Below are positions 1 to 13,500 of a stretch of DNA of 64,000 nt, piece by piece (positions within the stretch are counted from its first letter, which is position 1; every line of letters starts with the position of its first letter). Under the pieces are notes generated by a model, which made no database searches, was not told the DNA's origin, and was given only the letters and a program-made list of their open reading frames with translations. Source of the DNA: Paralvinella palmiformis (lineage: Eukaryota; Annelida; Polychaeta; Terebellida; Alvinellidae); assembly GCA_025642065.1 (NCBI GenBank), contig JAODUP010000271.1, positions 701,001 through 765,000 of the forward strand. The letters run 5' to 3'. The position numbers and the translations under genes are program-made.

Positions 1-186
1 GAGCAAATTAATATAATGTCACAACAGAAATACCGTGAACAAAATACAAGATAGACTGATAGATTACAGAACATAAGTGTGATATCTACAAACTTTATCT
101 CACTGTCTGTGTCTATGGTATGTAAATTTATGCCATGTACACTGTGTATTACCATTTACTATAGAAATTCTGCTCATGATGCTTAC

Positions 187-3100
187 TTATGTTATACTTA
201 GTCCTGTAGTACTCTTTAGTAAAATCATCACAGTCACAGATGATAAATTTACGTCCCCAAATGTTAATAACAGAGCCTACAGTAAGGTCAGCATCTGTGT
301 AATACTCATGATGTTGTGCTCCAGTCTAAAATAAACAACGTAGTTATACTTTATAGAAATGGTATGAAATATAATTACCATCAGGACTTCAAATTCTTTG
401 TAACAATAAAGCTGTAAAACTACATTAAAAATGAGCATTCCAACAGATTATATGTAACTTATTGCAAAAGTTACAGACAACATTTAAATACCTTCAAGCT
501 GTCAAGAATGTATCGTCCACCAGCTCCCATTGGGCCAAAGACATTAAGTACAGTCCTATCTGTCTGTACTCCTGGCTGTTTCAGAGTCTCGACTGCTTTT
601 GGCAGCTTGGAACGTTTCAGGAACATCGGTGTTGCATCGCGTCCTGCATTGGCAGGAATGATCTCTCGGATCTCTATTGTGTCATCTGCGAGGAAGTAAT
701 GCAAAACCATCTCGCGTGGATCACCAAACATCTCATCTGTGTCATCCCAGTGACAGAAGAATCGTAGCACATGGCGATCATGATCCAGAAACTGTTTCAG
801 CGTATCGTGTTTCTCATAAGGTCTGAGAGGCTGCATTGATTCGTCCATCTGAGAATGGGAACAAATTTAATTATGTATATATTAGACTATTGTTTCAAAT
901 ACAGAAAACAGAAACATCTTTCTTATTAAGGCAGTCAAGATAACATTTGATTTTCACACTACTGCCAAAGATATTTATGTTTTAGTTCAAATATGGTTCA
1001 CATTATTATGAAACATAGTTGGTGTATCAAATGACTGCTAGATCTATGACAATTAGCATCAAAGTTCTGAAACTATGAAATGGTGGATGCCTACTGACTG
1101 ATCTGTACATAACTTTAAAGTAATCGAGAAAATGTATTTTTATGTCTTATAATCAGTTAGCTTATAAGTATAAATTATAAATGTAATATTTAGCTACATA
1201 TTTGTTTTCTCTTTAAGAAATTAATGTTCCAAATCAAACCCCCTTCTCTGTGAGTGTGTTTTTGTGCAGTTTATGTACAGATGGGTGCATGTTCCATTAC
1301 CCCTAATGGGTCAGTAAAAAATCTAGGGGTTATTTTTTACCAATGTATTAACATGCATGAACATGTCACATCAGTATGCCGAGCTGCCTACTACCATCTT
1401 AAGAACATCCACTGTTTAAAAGCATTCTTGACACAAGAAGCACTTGTAACTGTAGTTCATGCCTTTGTTACATCTCGTATAGACTATTGTAACTCCCTGT
1501 TATATGGCATATCTGATTATAACATTAATCGCCTTCAGCAAATTCAGAATAGTGCAGCTCGCATTGTAACAAATACTAGAAAATATGATCATATCACCCC
1601 AAATTCTTCAAAAACTACATTGGCTACCTGTTAAACAGCATATCCATTTCAAGATTCTGTTAATAACTTATAAATCTATTAATGATATGGCGCCAGAATA
1701 CCTGTGTGAACTGGTGTCCACTGGCTCAAGTCATATGGTGATTGTAATTTAGTATTGCAGCCCCCACTTTGTGGAATAGGTTGCTGGCAAATATTAGAAA
1801 TGTTCTCTCTTGAAAATTCGAAATCTCTTCTAAACACACCTATTTAAGGTGGCTTTCACAGATAAATAATTATTATCTTTTAAATCATTACAGGGTTCTT
1901 ACAGACATATTAATTGGGGTAGTATTATATTACATATTATTTGTACAGCACTTATGAATGGCTCCTGCTAGTAAGGGCGTTTTATTAAATATACATTATT
2001 ATTATTATTTATTTAATTTCTTCACAGTTTATCAAGAAAATGTCATAAATATTATAATTATACATGTCCTTTTTCAAAATTGTACTAGTTAAGTGTATGA
2101 AATTATATAACTGTATGGGGTTCAATACACTTGTCTGTATTTCCATAATACTATCAGTCTATCTATGTGTCTATAATACTTGTTATGTTACAGTTATTTT
2201 ACTTGTTGTTACTTAGTATTATTTACTTGTTATTTTAAATTGTTTTAAATTTATTTACTTTACTTGTTATTTTTTACTTGCTTAAAAATAATTCCTATTT
2301 TATTTGTTATGTTACAGTTTATGAAAAAAGGTAAGTATTACCGTAAAACTTCTGGTTAATGATAAGGTAACAAAATACTTTTCACACAAATGTGTAAAAT
2401 CAGCATAAAGCATTATCTAACTGTTACAAATAGTATGAACAAATCTAAATAATTATTTTGTGTGTGTATCTATCTGTATAAACAACTTACCGCTTTTCTG
2501 TGTTGCATGAAGGGATCATCTGGTATGGCCTCTTGCACGTGTTTAACACGGACACCAAGCTTTCCTAAGAAGTTCTTTGTAAACTCATCACACTCTGTGA
2601 TCTTAAATACCCTTGAGTACAATGTCACTTCTTGGCCAACATTGAAGTCCTCAACAGTATAAAACAGGTCATCATTGGGTGGTGATTTTGGAATGCGATG
2701 TCTCCTAATCAGTGTACCTGTTCAATGATGACACAATGAAAAAATAGTTAATCAATTACATTGTTTTAAACAGTGATATTGTATTGCATGGCATGACTTA
2801 TTTTAAGCTATTCGTTGAAAAAAATCATTCAGATTTCAAGGTATTTTATAGTGAATGACAATGATTATCTAAGATATTCAATGCTTTAGAACTGAGATTA
2901 CCGTATTTACTTGCATATAAGTCGATTTTTTTGGTAGTGAAAAGGGAGTTCCCAGGATCACATCGACTTATACGCCAGTCATATTTCCGAAGTAAATATG
3001 TTTTCGCCCATCCTTGACACACAACACTATAGAATTCAACCCAATAAGAGCCAGAATTGGAATAAAATCATCACATCGCTGCCTACTAATCCATTATTAT

Positions 3101-5652
3101 TCAATAAATAACAATTAATTTTCACCAAACTGTTATTTGGATCTCACAAACATGCCAGTCTTTATGTAATAATACTTGATAGTTACATGCTGTTAACTGT
3201 CAGTACCTTCAGATGTGCTGTGAAACAATGAATTAATAACACTTGCCAATTGAACTTACAATCAGGCATGTTTTTGTGAGTGATAGTTGGATAAAAATTG
3301 CCAGTGAAGAAATTGATATTCACTATGCACTTGCTGACATCATGAGTTTGAATGACTGGGTCAACTTTTTCCTGGGAATAACGACAATGATTCCAATTTT
3401 GATGGATTTTAAGCTAATACTTGACCTTGACTTATACCATTGGCATATGGCTGAGGAAAGAATTACAGGGTCAAAAATTTACCTTGACTTATCTACAAGT
3501 ATATACCGTACATGAAAATTCTTTATCGATGTGCAAAATATCCTTTACATGATAACCATAATGTTAATGTGTTTAATTTGTTGGTAATACTAATCTAGAT
3601 GGTCTGCTAAACCTACCCTGTGGAAGGCCAGAGTTCTTGTCCCTTGGTTCAATCACCTGGATGGAATCATCCTCCAAATAAAAGTATATTTTACATTTCC
3701 GGATGCGATATTGTTCCTCACGCTTCTCATGGACTGCTTCCTGGAAGTAAGCATCGAAGCAGAGAACCTGCTTATCAAAGGCAACCCAAGTTGGCAGGTC
3801 AGGACCAGCTCCACGTGGTATTTTGCTGCTGTTTGGTTTTTGTTTCTGTCCTGGAAGTGTCTCCCCACCAATACCAGGCTTTGCTTCACCAACCATCAAT
3901 GAGACATCATTGCTGTAGTCAAAGTGATGTGATTTGTGATATTTGGACTTTCCCAACTGAAAAATAAGAACTACAGCTATATAACAGAGCTATCTATAAA
4001 ACAAAAGGATATAATGACACGAATGGTAGTTATTAATGTGGCTAGTTAGCTCAATAGGGAAGATATAGCTGGTCTGTAATTTAATGCTTCCCCATGAAGT
4101 CTAGTTCTAAATAAACTTATATACAGGGATAGATTACACATTTGGAGGGAAATTTGTTTGGTTGACTAATGATACCATAGCAGTAATTTTAACGAAATGG
4201 TTACGTATCCGAGGATCGGAACCCTGTACCTCAGCATTACAGGTCCGAGCACTCAATGCGCATGCACCAATTATTCCTCATTTGCTATTACTTCCATTCA
4301 AATATGGCGGCTGAACACGCAGTAGTTATATTTGGGTTGAAAGTAGAAGATGCTTTTATTAGTTTAAAAAATTCCCAGGTGTCCTAGAAAATCTGGACTA
4401 TAACAAATTCATTTTCCAGGTCCTGGAAATGTCCTTGAATTTTACAAAATTTGAAAATCTCCCGAAAAAAATAATGCATTTGAAAAACCCCCCACTTAGA
4501 ATCAAAAACGTGAATAAATAGTATACCTGTAGAAAACAATATTTCCTTTGGCTGTGTGAACCATAAAATATTGGATTTCTTATAAATGTCAGACTTTCTT
4601 TTTAATCTGATTATAACACCTATAAATAGACTTAATCTATTATCTTTATTAAATGCTAGTAGCAGTAATTACAACTAAGCTCCTGTCATTGACACTGATG
4701 CAAGTAGATGAAATTTTTTAAATGATCATGAAATTGCTCAGATTTATAATAACATTGATGAACATGGTTCAGATGCTGAATGCTTGGATCTTTATCACCA
4801 ACAAACACAATTCCGATGCTCGGCTTGCAGTTCCGCGTCTGAGCACCGAAAACACCCAAACTTGGTGCACACATGTAGAGTACTCAGACATTTATCATCA
4901 ACAAACACAATTCCAATGCTCAGATACATAACAACAGCCTAATTTTAATGTGATACTAGATGTATGATCATTGTTTTAAGCCAATTTAAAAGAACAGCAT
5001 AATAAAAGAAAAATGTACAGCTGTAAGTTATAAACTGATACATCTGTTCTAGCTTGTGTAGGCATTGTAACTGCATGCTATAAACCTCAACAAATATTCA
5101 GCAAATCTATAAACTATTCCAAACAACAACTCTTCGCTTTCTTTACAGCTTGACATTAATATTAAATGTTGTGATATATATAATTATAACCACATGGTTT
5201 ATTGTAACAACATAGCCCAAGTCTGCATATTAAGTACATCTGACATCTGGCAACATGGTAAATTAAGCAGATAAAGCTTAATGTAGAGGAGGTTATAATA
5301 TTACAGGACAGTGCTAAGTGTAAAAAGCAGATGTAAATACAATTACTAGCAAGCCATTGTATTGTTTATATATTTATAATGTCAGTAACTAAGTTAGTCA
5401 GTCTAATATGAATGAATCCTCATGATCAATGTAACATTTGTTACGTGCTAGAGTAAATATATTTACTGTTCAATGTAAATGTATATGATTGTCACTATGT
5501 ATCAATAATTCAATCATTGTATGTGAAATTGTACGTCTGTTGAGTGTCTGTTTAAATCTGTAATGAGAGATTCATAATGTTATTTAATATAATTTTAAAC
5601 GAATACTCACGCTTCTGTTGAACGTATTTCCAGGCAGAAATGGTAAAGCCAT
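187..5652 (-). CDS. EFHC2: EFHC2 (DM10-domain ciliary protein), 5' five coding exons
   Basis: Product: an EF-hand domain-containing family member C2 protein, an axonemal protein of this family that binds the inside of doublet microtubules. Coding exons on the minus strand, in order: 5652-5611, 3956-3617, 2717-2491, 848-492, 325-187. All junctions are AG/GT and the phases join without a break (368 codons so far). The first exon encodes MALPFLPGNTFNRS, the usual start of this family. A first DM10 domain runs from about residue 70 to 180 (WVAFDKQVLCFDAYFQEAV, then YFYLEDD, then GTLIRRHRIP across an exon junction). A second DM10 begins near residue 229 (LRFFCHWDD, LADDTIEIRE) and continues into the last exon seen. 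Further DM10 and EF-hand exons must lie left of position 187. The family is recognised with high confidence; the choice of EFHC2 over its paralogue EFHC1 rests on remembered family similarity. Confidence 0.92.
1230..1992 (+). mobile_element. LINE fragment (reverse transcriptase C-terminus), CR1/L2-like
   Basis: Lies in EFHC2 intron 4, antisense to the gene. The open part 1270-1634 encodes the C-terminal region of a non-LTR reverse transcriptase: KNLGVIF, YYHLKNI, FVTSRIDYCNSLLYG, INRLQQIQNSAAR and TRKYDHITP are typical. After a frameshift near 1610 the reading continues with HWLPVKQHIHFKILLITYKS. The element ends in an ATT-rich tail near 1990. It is 5' truncated, with no endonuclease or catalytic YADD core, so it is dead. 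A shorter copy of the same family is at 46985-47150. Confidence 0.8.
2899..3510. mobile_element. MITE with 26-bp terminal inverted repeats
   Basis: A 612-bp non-autonomous DNA element in EFHC2 intron 2. The left end starts TACCGTATTTACTTG and continues to AAGTCG; the right end, read in reverse complement, starts TACGGTATATACTTG and continues to AAGTCA, with about five mismatches in 26 bases. No convincing target duplication is seen in the flanks. The open frame 3243-3515 inside it shows no known protein and is probably chance. The end sequence resembles the ends of hAT-type MITEs; assignment to a superfamily is inference. Confidence 0.65.
3957..5610. other. EFHC2 intron 1 with a 100-bp-spaced direct repeat
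   Basis: No coding exon was found. At about 4791-4821 and 4891-4921 lie two near-identical 31-bp copies (TTTATCACCAACAAACACAA and on), spaced by exactly 100 bases, so a local tandem duplication is likely. The stretch 4205-4260 has a weak tRNA-like B-box look but could not be resolved into a SINE. Confidence 0.4.
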
Positions 5653-6350
5653 GGTTAATTCTGGGTAAAGGTAATTGTGCCCGGTCTATAAGTATTAAGC
5701 TAGACAACCACCCAACATCAAGATACAAACTTTATAATGAAGTGCGTCTGTTGTCATAGTAGCTAAGGCTACCGGTTGGTTAGTAAATAAATGTATCCTT
5801 CCGCATTAACCTAACCAAAACAGAAATAATACCTTGATATAAATTTAAATATCATCTAAATTAATTTTTATACATATAATAGATGTACCTTTCATGTAAG
5901 GTGTATTTGATAATATTTAACTTATATTATAATATTGTGGACTACATGTTACGAGGTGTAGTAATGGGCATAACAAGTAGTCATCTGCCTACTTCCGGCT
6001 TTGCTAGCTACAAAATATGGTCTGTGTCACTGACCGTTTAGCCGTTCATCACACTTAGTATGTTTACAACATTGACCTAAAAGAAAACAAATTTAATATG
6101 ATCGTTGGGTGTCATTTCCGCCAGTTCATATTTTTTCAGATAAAACAACAGACTAAGGTAGACTTAATACAATTTTTATCAATGTTATTGTTAATATGCG
6201 AATAATTCATCATAATGTTTATTTATAATAAATCATCATAATGTACATAAAATTTACAAACTGAACTGAAATTTATTTTACATTTACATGTGCATAAATA
6301 CAATAGGTATAAAGGCTAATGTAGACGAAGCTGTCTTTCCACTGACCCCA
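5653..6350 (-). promoter_or_regulatory. EFHC2 upstream region
   Basis: Sequence directly upstream of the EFHC2 start codon, read on the minus strand. It must hold the 5' untranslated region and promoter. No TATA box or clear transcription start could be fixed by eye; the stretch is AT-rich and otherwise featureless. Confidence 0.3.
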
Positions 6351-6352
6351 AC

Positions 6353-6424
<72 letters not shown>
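6351..6424. repeat. (TA)n microsatellite
   Basis: Nearly pure TA dinucleotide run with one interruption near 6393. The open frames across it are artefacts of the repeat. Confidence 0.95.
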
Positions 6425-6428
<4 letters not shown>

Positions 6429-6681
6429 TCAATAAATCAATCAATTTTATTTCAGAATATAAAATTTCAAATACATATGAATTATGATACAGTAGTATAT
6501 AATACATATAACATATTATAAATTTAGTATTTTAGTCCATCTAGCACAAGAGGTAGAATGATAATAAAACAAACTAGAAACAATACTATCAGAGTTTGAA
6601 TAACGGAAGTTTGTTATATTAATATATCTATGTATATGGATTGTAAATGTTCTTTGTTTTATACACTGATGTGCTTTGAGA

Positions 6682-6819
6682 GAGAAATGATTAATTGCTG
6701 TTAAAACTCGAGTACATATAAAATGTTGTAACGGTTTGGAAATATTTAGAGAGAAATGATTAATTGCTGTTCAGACTTTGGTACGTTTAAAATGTTGTAA
6801 CGGTTTGGAAATATTTAAA
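6682..6819. repeat. Two tandem copies of a 69-bp unit
   Basis: GAGAAATGATTAATTGCTGT recurs at 6682 and 6751, and both copies end in TTGTAACGGTTTGGAAATAT. The units differ at several positions in the middle, so the duplication is not recent. Confidence 0.85.
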
Positions 6820-7029
6820 ACTGAAAATTCATGAGTCCCATGCCAGATTCGAATGTCATTGGCTTAGCTTGTTGTTCGGATTTGACGAGGGACCTGAATA
6901 TTTCTCATTGGCTGTTTCGTAATCCATGTAACCTCTGACCCAGCTTAGAGCTGGCAACCCTTTTCAAAATTTAAATCAGTTTTTGTTTGGCTCTCGGTGA
7001 ATGTAGCCGAATAGTGAATTGTTGTAATA

Positions 7030-7186
7030 GTTACTTATGATGTTATTGAAAATGGAAATGTGAATATCAGAAATGGATCATTGGTATTCATTAACAATGG
7101 ACCGTCAATAAACGGATCGCGATTTATTGAGTCTCAATCGCTGATGTGTGTGTTAGACGGAAGCATGAACTTTAAATGGAGCCCTG
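7030..7186 (+). other. Coding-like orphan segment
   Basis: An unrecognised open stretch that looks protein-like. It reads YDVIENGNVNIRNGSLVFIN and ends in DGSMNFKWSPG. It could be an exon: TAG at 7031-7033 could be an acceptor, and G|GTATAT near 7185 a donor. Upstream, at about 6858 and 6908, are two ATTGG (inverted CCAAT) boxes. No partner exon was found, so it may be a first coding segment, a relic or chance. Confidence 0.3.
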
Positions 7187-7639
7187 GTATATAAAATAAC
7201 GATACAGGAAAGCAGATGCTCAGGGCTCGCGAAGAGCCGACCCCCAAACCCTGATAATACATTGTACTAGCAAATTGGTGCTCTAAACGTGTTTTAAAAC
7301 TATAAACGTTTTTCGAACTAACACCCCAAATGAATCAATATTATTATTGACATAAATTGCAGACACACTCTCCCCCCCCCCCTTAAAATACCAAATATAT
7401 TATTAAAGGCCACTACAACACGCTTATATGTTTACTGTTTATACGTTTACCACAAATGACAGCCATAGGCATTGCAAAGAAATGATCTAAATAATTGTAC
7501 TTAAATTCTGGAGGAACATGTTTTGAAGTGACTGATAAACAGATTCTTTCTTGTATAAAGTGATTTAACATATCTCATGATATCATCATCATCATCCTGC
7601 TGTTTGTCATTTATAATTAAACCTAAATATTTCTTACTT

Positions 7640-8997
7640 GTCGCAAAAGTCAGGGTACACCATTAAGACAGGGTAGATATAAATCATTCAGTGAATTTGG
7701 TTTGAAACATATATACTTTGTCTTTTTCTCATTAAAAATTATAAAATTTGAAACAGCAAAGTCAGCACAAATATCAAGCAGTCCCCGGAGAGATGTAGGT
7801 GAGGGAGCTATGATACAGGCATCATCCGCGTACATTAAATGATTTTTGATCATGCCATTCATACTATAACCAATATAACTCTGATTCAAGTTGCAACTGA
7901 GCTCGTTCATGTATATATTAAACAACAGAGGTGACATAATTCCACCCTGTCTTACACCATTAGACACAATAAAGAATTGAGAGAATTGGTTACCCCAACG
8001 TATACAAAATGTTAGTTGACAATACCAGAGTATGAGAAGACGGATCAAAGTAACATCAATATTACGTTTAATAAGTTTCTTAAAGAGATACCAATGATTA
8101 ATACGATCAAATGCTTTTGAAGCATCAAGATAACAAATATATACTGGACTAGAACATTGATTATAATATTCTGTTATCTGCTTGAGAGTGTACACACACG
8201 TGTCTGTACCATGTTTACTTTTAAATTCAAACTGATTACTAGAAGTTTCCAACTGAAGCTGTAGTCTATCCAACAATAAGAGTTCCAAGATCGTGGAAAC
8301 AACACTAGTAATGACAATAGACCTGTAATTGTCTTTGTCTGTAATAAGACCCTTTTATTCTTTATAATAGGAACAATAATAGTCTCCATAAGCTTACAAG
8401 GTAGATAGTTGTGTAGAAACATGGCATTAAACAACATTGATAACAAACCAGTATCCTTAGAGTACACATACTTGAAGTATTCACCTTGCATCGAGTCAGT
8501 ACCTGCACTTTTACCCATTTTAAGTTTATTAATTGCATGCTTCACATCTAGCGCAGAGAACCAAGAGAATACTGATTGGGAGTGTACAATATCATTCATG
8601 ATAGATTCAACATAGGGTTGATTAGAAGTATTTCCATTTGAGTTCAACAACTTGTAATACTGGTCATGCCACACCTTAGTTATATTATTTTCACCTGTAA
8701 CACCATTTATTGTTGATGCCAGAATATTATTACAAGTACGGTTCATTTTGCTAACTTCCAGAAACATACAGTATCATTTAACAGTAGCTTATTTGCTAAA
8801 GCATCAGCTCGAGCTCGATCATCATTTGATTTACAAAAACGTAAACATTGTTTGAATCTAGAACGTGATGAATTCATGATGTCACATATGGGTCCAAATC
8901 TAGGCTTAGAGTTAGACTGCCAAAGTAAAAATGCTTCCCGGGCATCCGAGTGAGCTATTTTAAAATAATCATTCCAGGTCAAAAATAATCTCTGCAT
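7640..8997 (-). mobile_element. LINE reverse transcriptase, frame-broken
   Basis: Non-LTR retrotransposon pol read on the minus strand from 8997 to 7640 in several frames. Visible are the linker helix region before RT (FLTWNDYFKIAHSDAREAF), then KMGKSAGTDSMQGEYFKY, the catalytic A motif YICYLDASKAFDRINHW, the B motif NGVRQGGIMSPLLFNIYMN, and the C motif YADDACIIAPS. The catalytic aspartates are present, but frameshifts near 8760 and 8290 break the frame. Probably one copy of a family widespread in marine invertebrates; the endonuclease piece at 13979-14560 could be from the same family. Confidence 0.85.
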
Positions 8998-9009
8998 CTT
9001 TTGTTAGAG

Positions 9010-9830
9010 CAAGTCACTGAATTTGAATATGAAGATAATATGAAATGGTTCAATTGTTTCTTGAAATGGCTTCGTGAAGAAACATTTGAAATGAAGCTAC
9101 ACCACCTATTCTACATAACAGGGAAGTTATAGAGCAGCAACTTACTTGCAAAGGTGGAGATACACCGCTCAATATACATTTTATTAGATCGTCTGGTCTG
9201 GTGGTCTTTCTGGATTTCATAATTAAGCTGATAAGTTTTGCCAAAAGACATAGGTAATACATTATAAACATAGTCATACATAAAAAGTGCTACTTGGAAT
9301 TCATACACATCATTTACTTTCAAGACACCAGTTTTTAAAAATAGTGGTTCAGTGTGGCTGTTATAATTTGCTATGTTTATAGTTCTTATGGCTCGTTTCT
9401 GCAGAAGTTCTGTTTTATTAATGGTGGAGGATTTAGCATGCCCTCAAGCTAAGATTCCTTATGAGAGGTGAGGATAAATTAGGTGCATAATATAAAGTTT
9501 TTAAACTGTTTACTGGTAGAGTATTTGTGGTTTGTTTAATCATGAAGAGAACGTTGGAAATCTTCTTATTAATTTGAGTTAGGTGGCTTTTCCAGGAAAG
9601 TACATCATCTAGATGAAGGCCAAGAAATTTAGTAGATTGTTTTATGAAAATGTGATCCTATTTGAGTTATGGTGTTCCGATAATAAACAGTTTTTGTTCA
9701 GTTGAATTTGAATTAATAGGATTATTTCAGTTTGGTATGACTAAAAACCTGTTTTTCGAATAACTTGCCCATATTGATACAGGGACGTGTCATCAGCAAA
9801 GGAGAGAATATTTCCAATTGTACAATTTGC
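9010..9830 (-). mobile_element. Second LINE fragment (RT motif C to C-terminus)
   Basis: Read from 9830 downwards: FADDTSLYQYGQ (motif C of RT), a stop-riddled stretch with KTELLQKRAIRTINIANYNS, then 9323-9111, VNDVYEFQVALFMYDYVYN. These are typical of the C-terminal part of Jockey-like non-LTR polymerases. It abuts the LINE at 7640-8997 in the same orientation but differs in type, since both contain a motif C. Confidence 0.75.
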
Positions 9831-9905
9831 AATATAATTGAATAATCACCCCGTACATGGTACACATTGACAACAGACATCTTTCACTGTGAACAGAAGG
9901 ACTAT

Positions 9906-10075
9906 ATATGTTCAGTAAATTTCCAGTGGTACGGAAGCTGTATTCCACTACCTCACGGGCTGTCATCGCACAGATGAATGGGATTTCCGACGAATACGGA
10001 CTGGCTTTTCGGCTAATCTCTGATAACTCACTACGTTGCGACTTCCAACGGGAGGTACCGAAAAACCCGTCGCAG
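9906..10075 (+). pseudogene. Gypsy integrase fragment, displaced
   Basis: The frame 9908-10105 begins MFSKFPVVRKLYSTTSRAVI and continues with DEYG and RLISDN, the Ty3/Gypsy integrase core around the second catalytic aspartate. It decays into unrelated sequence after RLISDN. It lies upstream of the LTR and gag of the Gypsy element at 10506, which lacks exactly this segment. It may belong to an older, mostly deleted neighbour copy. Confidence 0.7.
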
Positions 10076-10105
10076 AAAAAAATCTGTCCCATACCTTTTC
10101 GATAA

Positions 10106-10472
10106 TGTTATGCACAATGACGCGGTATCGGTCTGGTATGCAATAACAGTAATGGGCAGGTAACGAGCCATTACTATTTTGTAACGGGCTGGTATAGCCA
10201 TAAAGTTACCGAGCCGTTACCGGCCAGGGACACTTTTACATCTAATACTGTGCCAGTACAATTATTAACGCATCCAGTATCATTTCAGTACTGGCCTAAT
10301 ACATCCCATTCCTTTATTTGTACTATTATTTGTATTAATAATAGGAAAGTTATTTATATATATATTGCCACCTAAGTCACCGCAGATACATTATTATTGT
10401 AGGTGAAGTTTAGTTAATAAAAATCGGCTGGAGATATACGGCAAAACCAGATACTGTTCACATAATAATACA
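10106..10472 (+). repeat. Putative 5' LTR of the Gypsy element
   Basis: Starts TGTTATGCAC and ends ATAATACA, so it obeys the TG...CA rule, and is followed at once by TGGTACCAGAAAC (10473-10485), a plausible tRNA primer-binding site beginning with TGG. It contains a TATA-like stretch near 10350 and an AATAAA near 10416. No matching 3' LTR was found downstream, so the call rests on position and end structure only. Confidence 0.5.
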
Positions 10473-10505
10473 TGGTACCAGAAACAAAAAAATAACCGAC
10501 GAAAT

Positions 10506-13500
10506 ATGGATCAGATCAAGCCCCTCAGTCATTTACAATGTACGGGGAATGTTGGGGAAAGCTGGAGACGTTTTATACAAGCATTTGAACTGTATCTGAT
10601 GGCGATTGCGGCAGATTCTAAAAGTGATAAACGGCGCATTGCCATCTTTCTGACTGTGGCAGGACAGGAGGCTCTGGAAATCTACAATACCTTCACTTTT
10701 ACGGATGAAGAGAAGGATAAATATGATTCAGTTCGGGTTAAATTTGAGGCGTATTGTAAGCCCAAGATAAACGAAACGTATGGAAGATTTGTGCTTAGAA
10801 TGATAATGCCAAAAACGGATGAACTGTTTGACAATTGGTTGACAGACATTACAAACTTGACAAAGAACTGTCATTTTGGAACATTGAAGGATAGTTTAAT
10901 TCGTGATCAAATAGTTATGGGAACTAACGATCCAACAGTTCAGAGATGATTGTTCCTTGAAGCTGAATTAGACCTCCCCAAGGCTATTCAGATATGCAAA
11001 GCTGCAGAAACGGCAAGTAAACAGTTAAAACTACTCCAGTCTACATCAGATAAACATGTTGATTACGTTAATAAAAAGAATACAACATTCCGCGCAGGTG
11101 CTCTGCGTAGACCTGCATACAGAAACGGTACCTATCGTGGTCGAGGGCAGATTCAAGTTGGTGCGCGTGGTGGAACCGTGACACAAGTCAAATGTTACAG
11201 CTGTGGGAAAGTACATCAAGCTCGTAACTGCCCAGCGCATGGTAAGACATGTCATAAATGTGGGAAGTTAAATCACTTTGGAACTGTCTGCAAGGCCTAC
11301 AACCCTCACAAAACAAACAAGATCAAGAAGGTCCATGCTCTTGATGAACATGATGAACAGCAAGTATATACAGACACGTTATTTGTCGGAGCCATCAACA
11401 ACATATCACTGCCAAATGAAATGTTAAACACAGAGAGTGATGGCATGCCACTTTTGATCGATGCAATTGAAGCAGAAAATGATGATGATTGGATTATGCC
11501 AATTGAAACGGAAGATGTTATCATCCCATACAAACTGGACACTGACTCCCAAATGGATATACTGCCATTGAAAGACTATGAAAACATACGAGCAAAGAAA
11601 AGAATCATAAAGAACAGTGTCAAATTAGAAGCATATAACAACCAATCAAAACCGTGTGTAGGAATGACAAGGCTTACCATCACACTGAAACACAAGACAT
11701 ACAAAGTTATGTTTGCAGTCGTAGACATAGATAACATTGCACTTATAGGGAAAAAAAAAAACCTGTATTCGCCTAGGATTGGTGAAACGAATATATGCTA
11801 TAAACAGTCCAGGAATTAAACAACTGGTCCAGGAATATGATGATGTGTTCAAAAGCATCGGATGCCTACAGGTGAAACATCACATTGAACTTCCGGTGGT
11901 ACATGCGCCACGAAAAGTTCCAATCTCATTGCGCAATAGACTGCACAAAGAGTTGAACAAACTTGAAAAACTAAACATTGTGTCTAAAGTGGATGAGCCT
12001 ACAGATTGGGTAAATTCACTGGTGATCGTAGAGAAGAAAACTGGTCAACTGTATTGATCCACGTGACCTAAACAATAACATTAAACGTGAACATTTTCAT
12101 CTACTAACAAAGACAGAGATTACAGCTGAGATGGCTGGAGCTAAGTGGTTCACTAAGCTAGATGCTTCAAATGAATTCTGGCAGATTGAGCCAGATTATG
12201 TACACTCAATACACCATTTGGACGGTAATGTTTCAACCGACAACCGTTTGGAATATGCTCAAGTCCTGAGGTATTCCATAAAACAGTCTCGCAAATGTGT
12301 GCAGGGATAGATGGCGTGCAAGTGTTCATAGATGACATAATTATCTGGGGCAGAAACAAAGATCAACATGATCAACGTGTCAAAATCGTCCTGGATCGTA
12401 TACGAAAATCAGGACTGAAACTAAATAGAAACAAATGCCAATTTCAAGTACAAAGCATCATCTTTCTTGGAGACAAGCTGACAGCTGAGGGAATACAACC
12501 AGATAATGACAAGGTAGCAGATATCAAGGCTATGCCAGCACCAAAAAATATTGATGAACTCCAAACACGTCTTGGTTTGATAAAGTATCTAGGCAGGTTT
12601 ATCCCTAACTTGTCAGCTGAAACAGCAAACATACGTCATTTACTAGAAACAGATGTGGAATTCCGGTGGACATCTACACATGAAGCTGAGTGGAATTATG
12701 TTAAACAAGTGATCGTGTCTGAGCTAGTTCTTAAATTTTACGATCCATCGCTACCGACAATGATATCTTCAGACGCGTCCAAAGACGGCATTGGAGCTGT
12801 CCTCCTACAAGAACATGATTCTCGCTGGCGCCCAGTATCATTTGCATCGCGCACACTAACAAGTGCAGAAACGCGTTATGAGCAAATAGAAAAAGAAACC
12901 CTTGGAATTGCATTTGGATGTGAAAAATTTCACCAGTATATTTATGTTAAAGAAATAATACTAGAGACAGACCACAAGCCACTCATCAATATTGCAAGAT
13001 GTAACTTATCAGACTGTCCACCCAGGATCCAAAGATTATTACTAAAACTTCAGCCATACACATTTGAACTGATCTTCACGCCTGGCAAACATTTGGTATG
13101 GGCTGATCTATTGTCCTGTGCATCAAACCTGAATCGTGAGAGTTCGACTGAAGTAGATGTAAAAGTACGCGTAGACATGATTGTCAACTCACTTCCTGTC
13201 AGCGAACAGAAGTGGGAGGAAATATCTCGTGAAACTAAAATAGACTATAAACTTTCACAAGTGCTGAAGCATGTTCTAGATGGATGGTCTGGCCCATGTG
13301 CTTGTTTATGTCAACCATACTACAGTTTTAGTGAAGAAATATCTTTAGTGAATGGTGTACTCCTGAAGGGCCAGAGGATAATAGTACCTCTATGCAATCA
13401 TTCATGCTAAGTCGTTTGCATGATGGACATATGGGTATTGAAAAGACAAGACGTACCGCCCGTGAGGTCATGTATTGGCCAAACATGTCAGCGACATCAG

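Noticed and set aside
3243..3515. 90-aa open frame
   Set aside because: Lies inside a MITE and uses its terminal repeat; no recognisable protein.
3620..3967. 115-aa plus-strand frame
   Set aside because: Shadow of EFHC2 exon 2 on the other strand.
6288..6521. 77-aa frame with repeated Tyr-Ile
   Set aside because: Artefact of the TA microsatellite.
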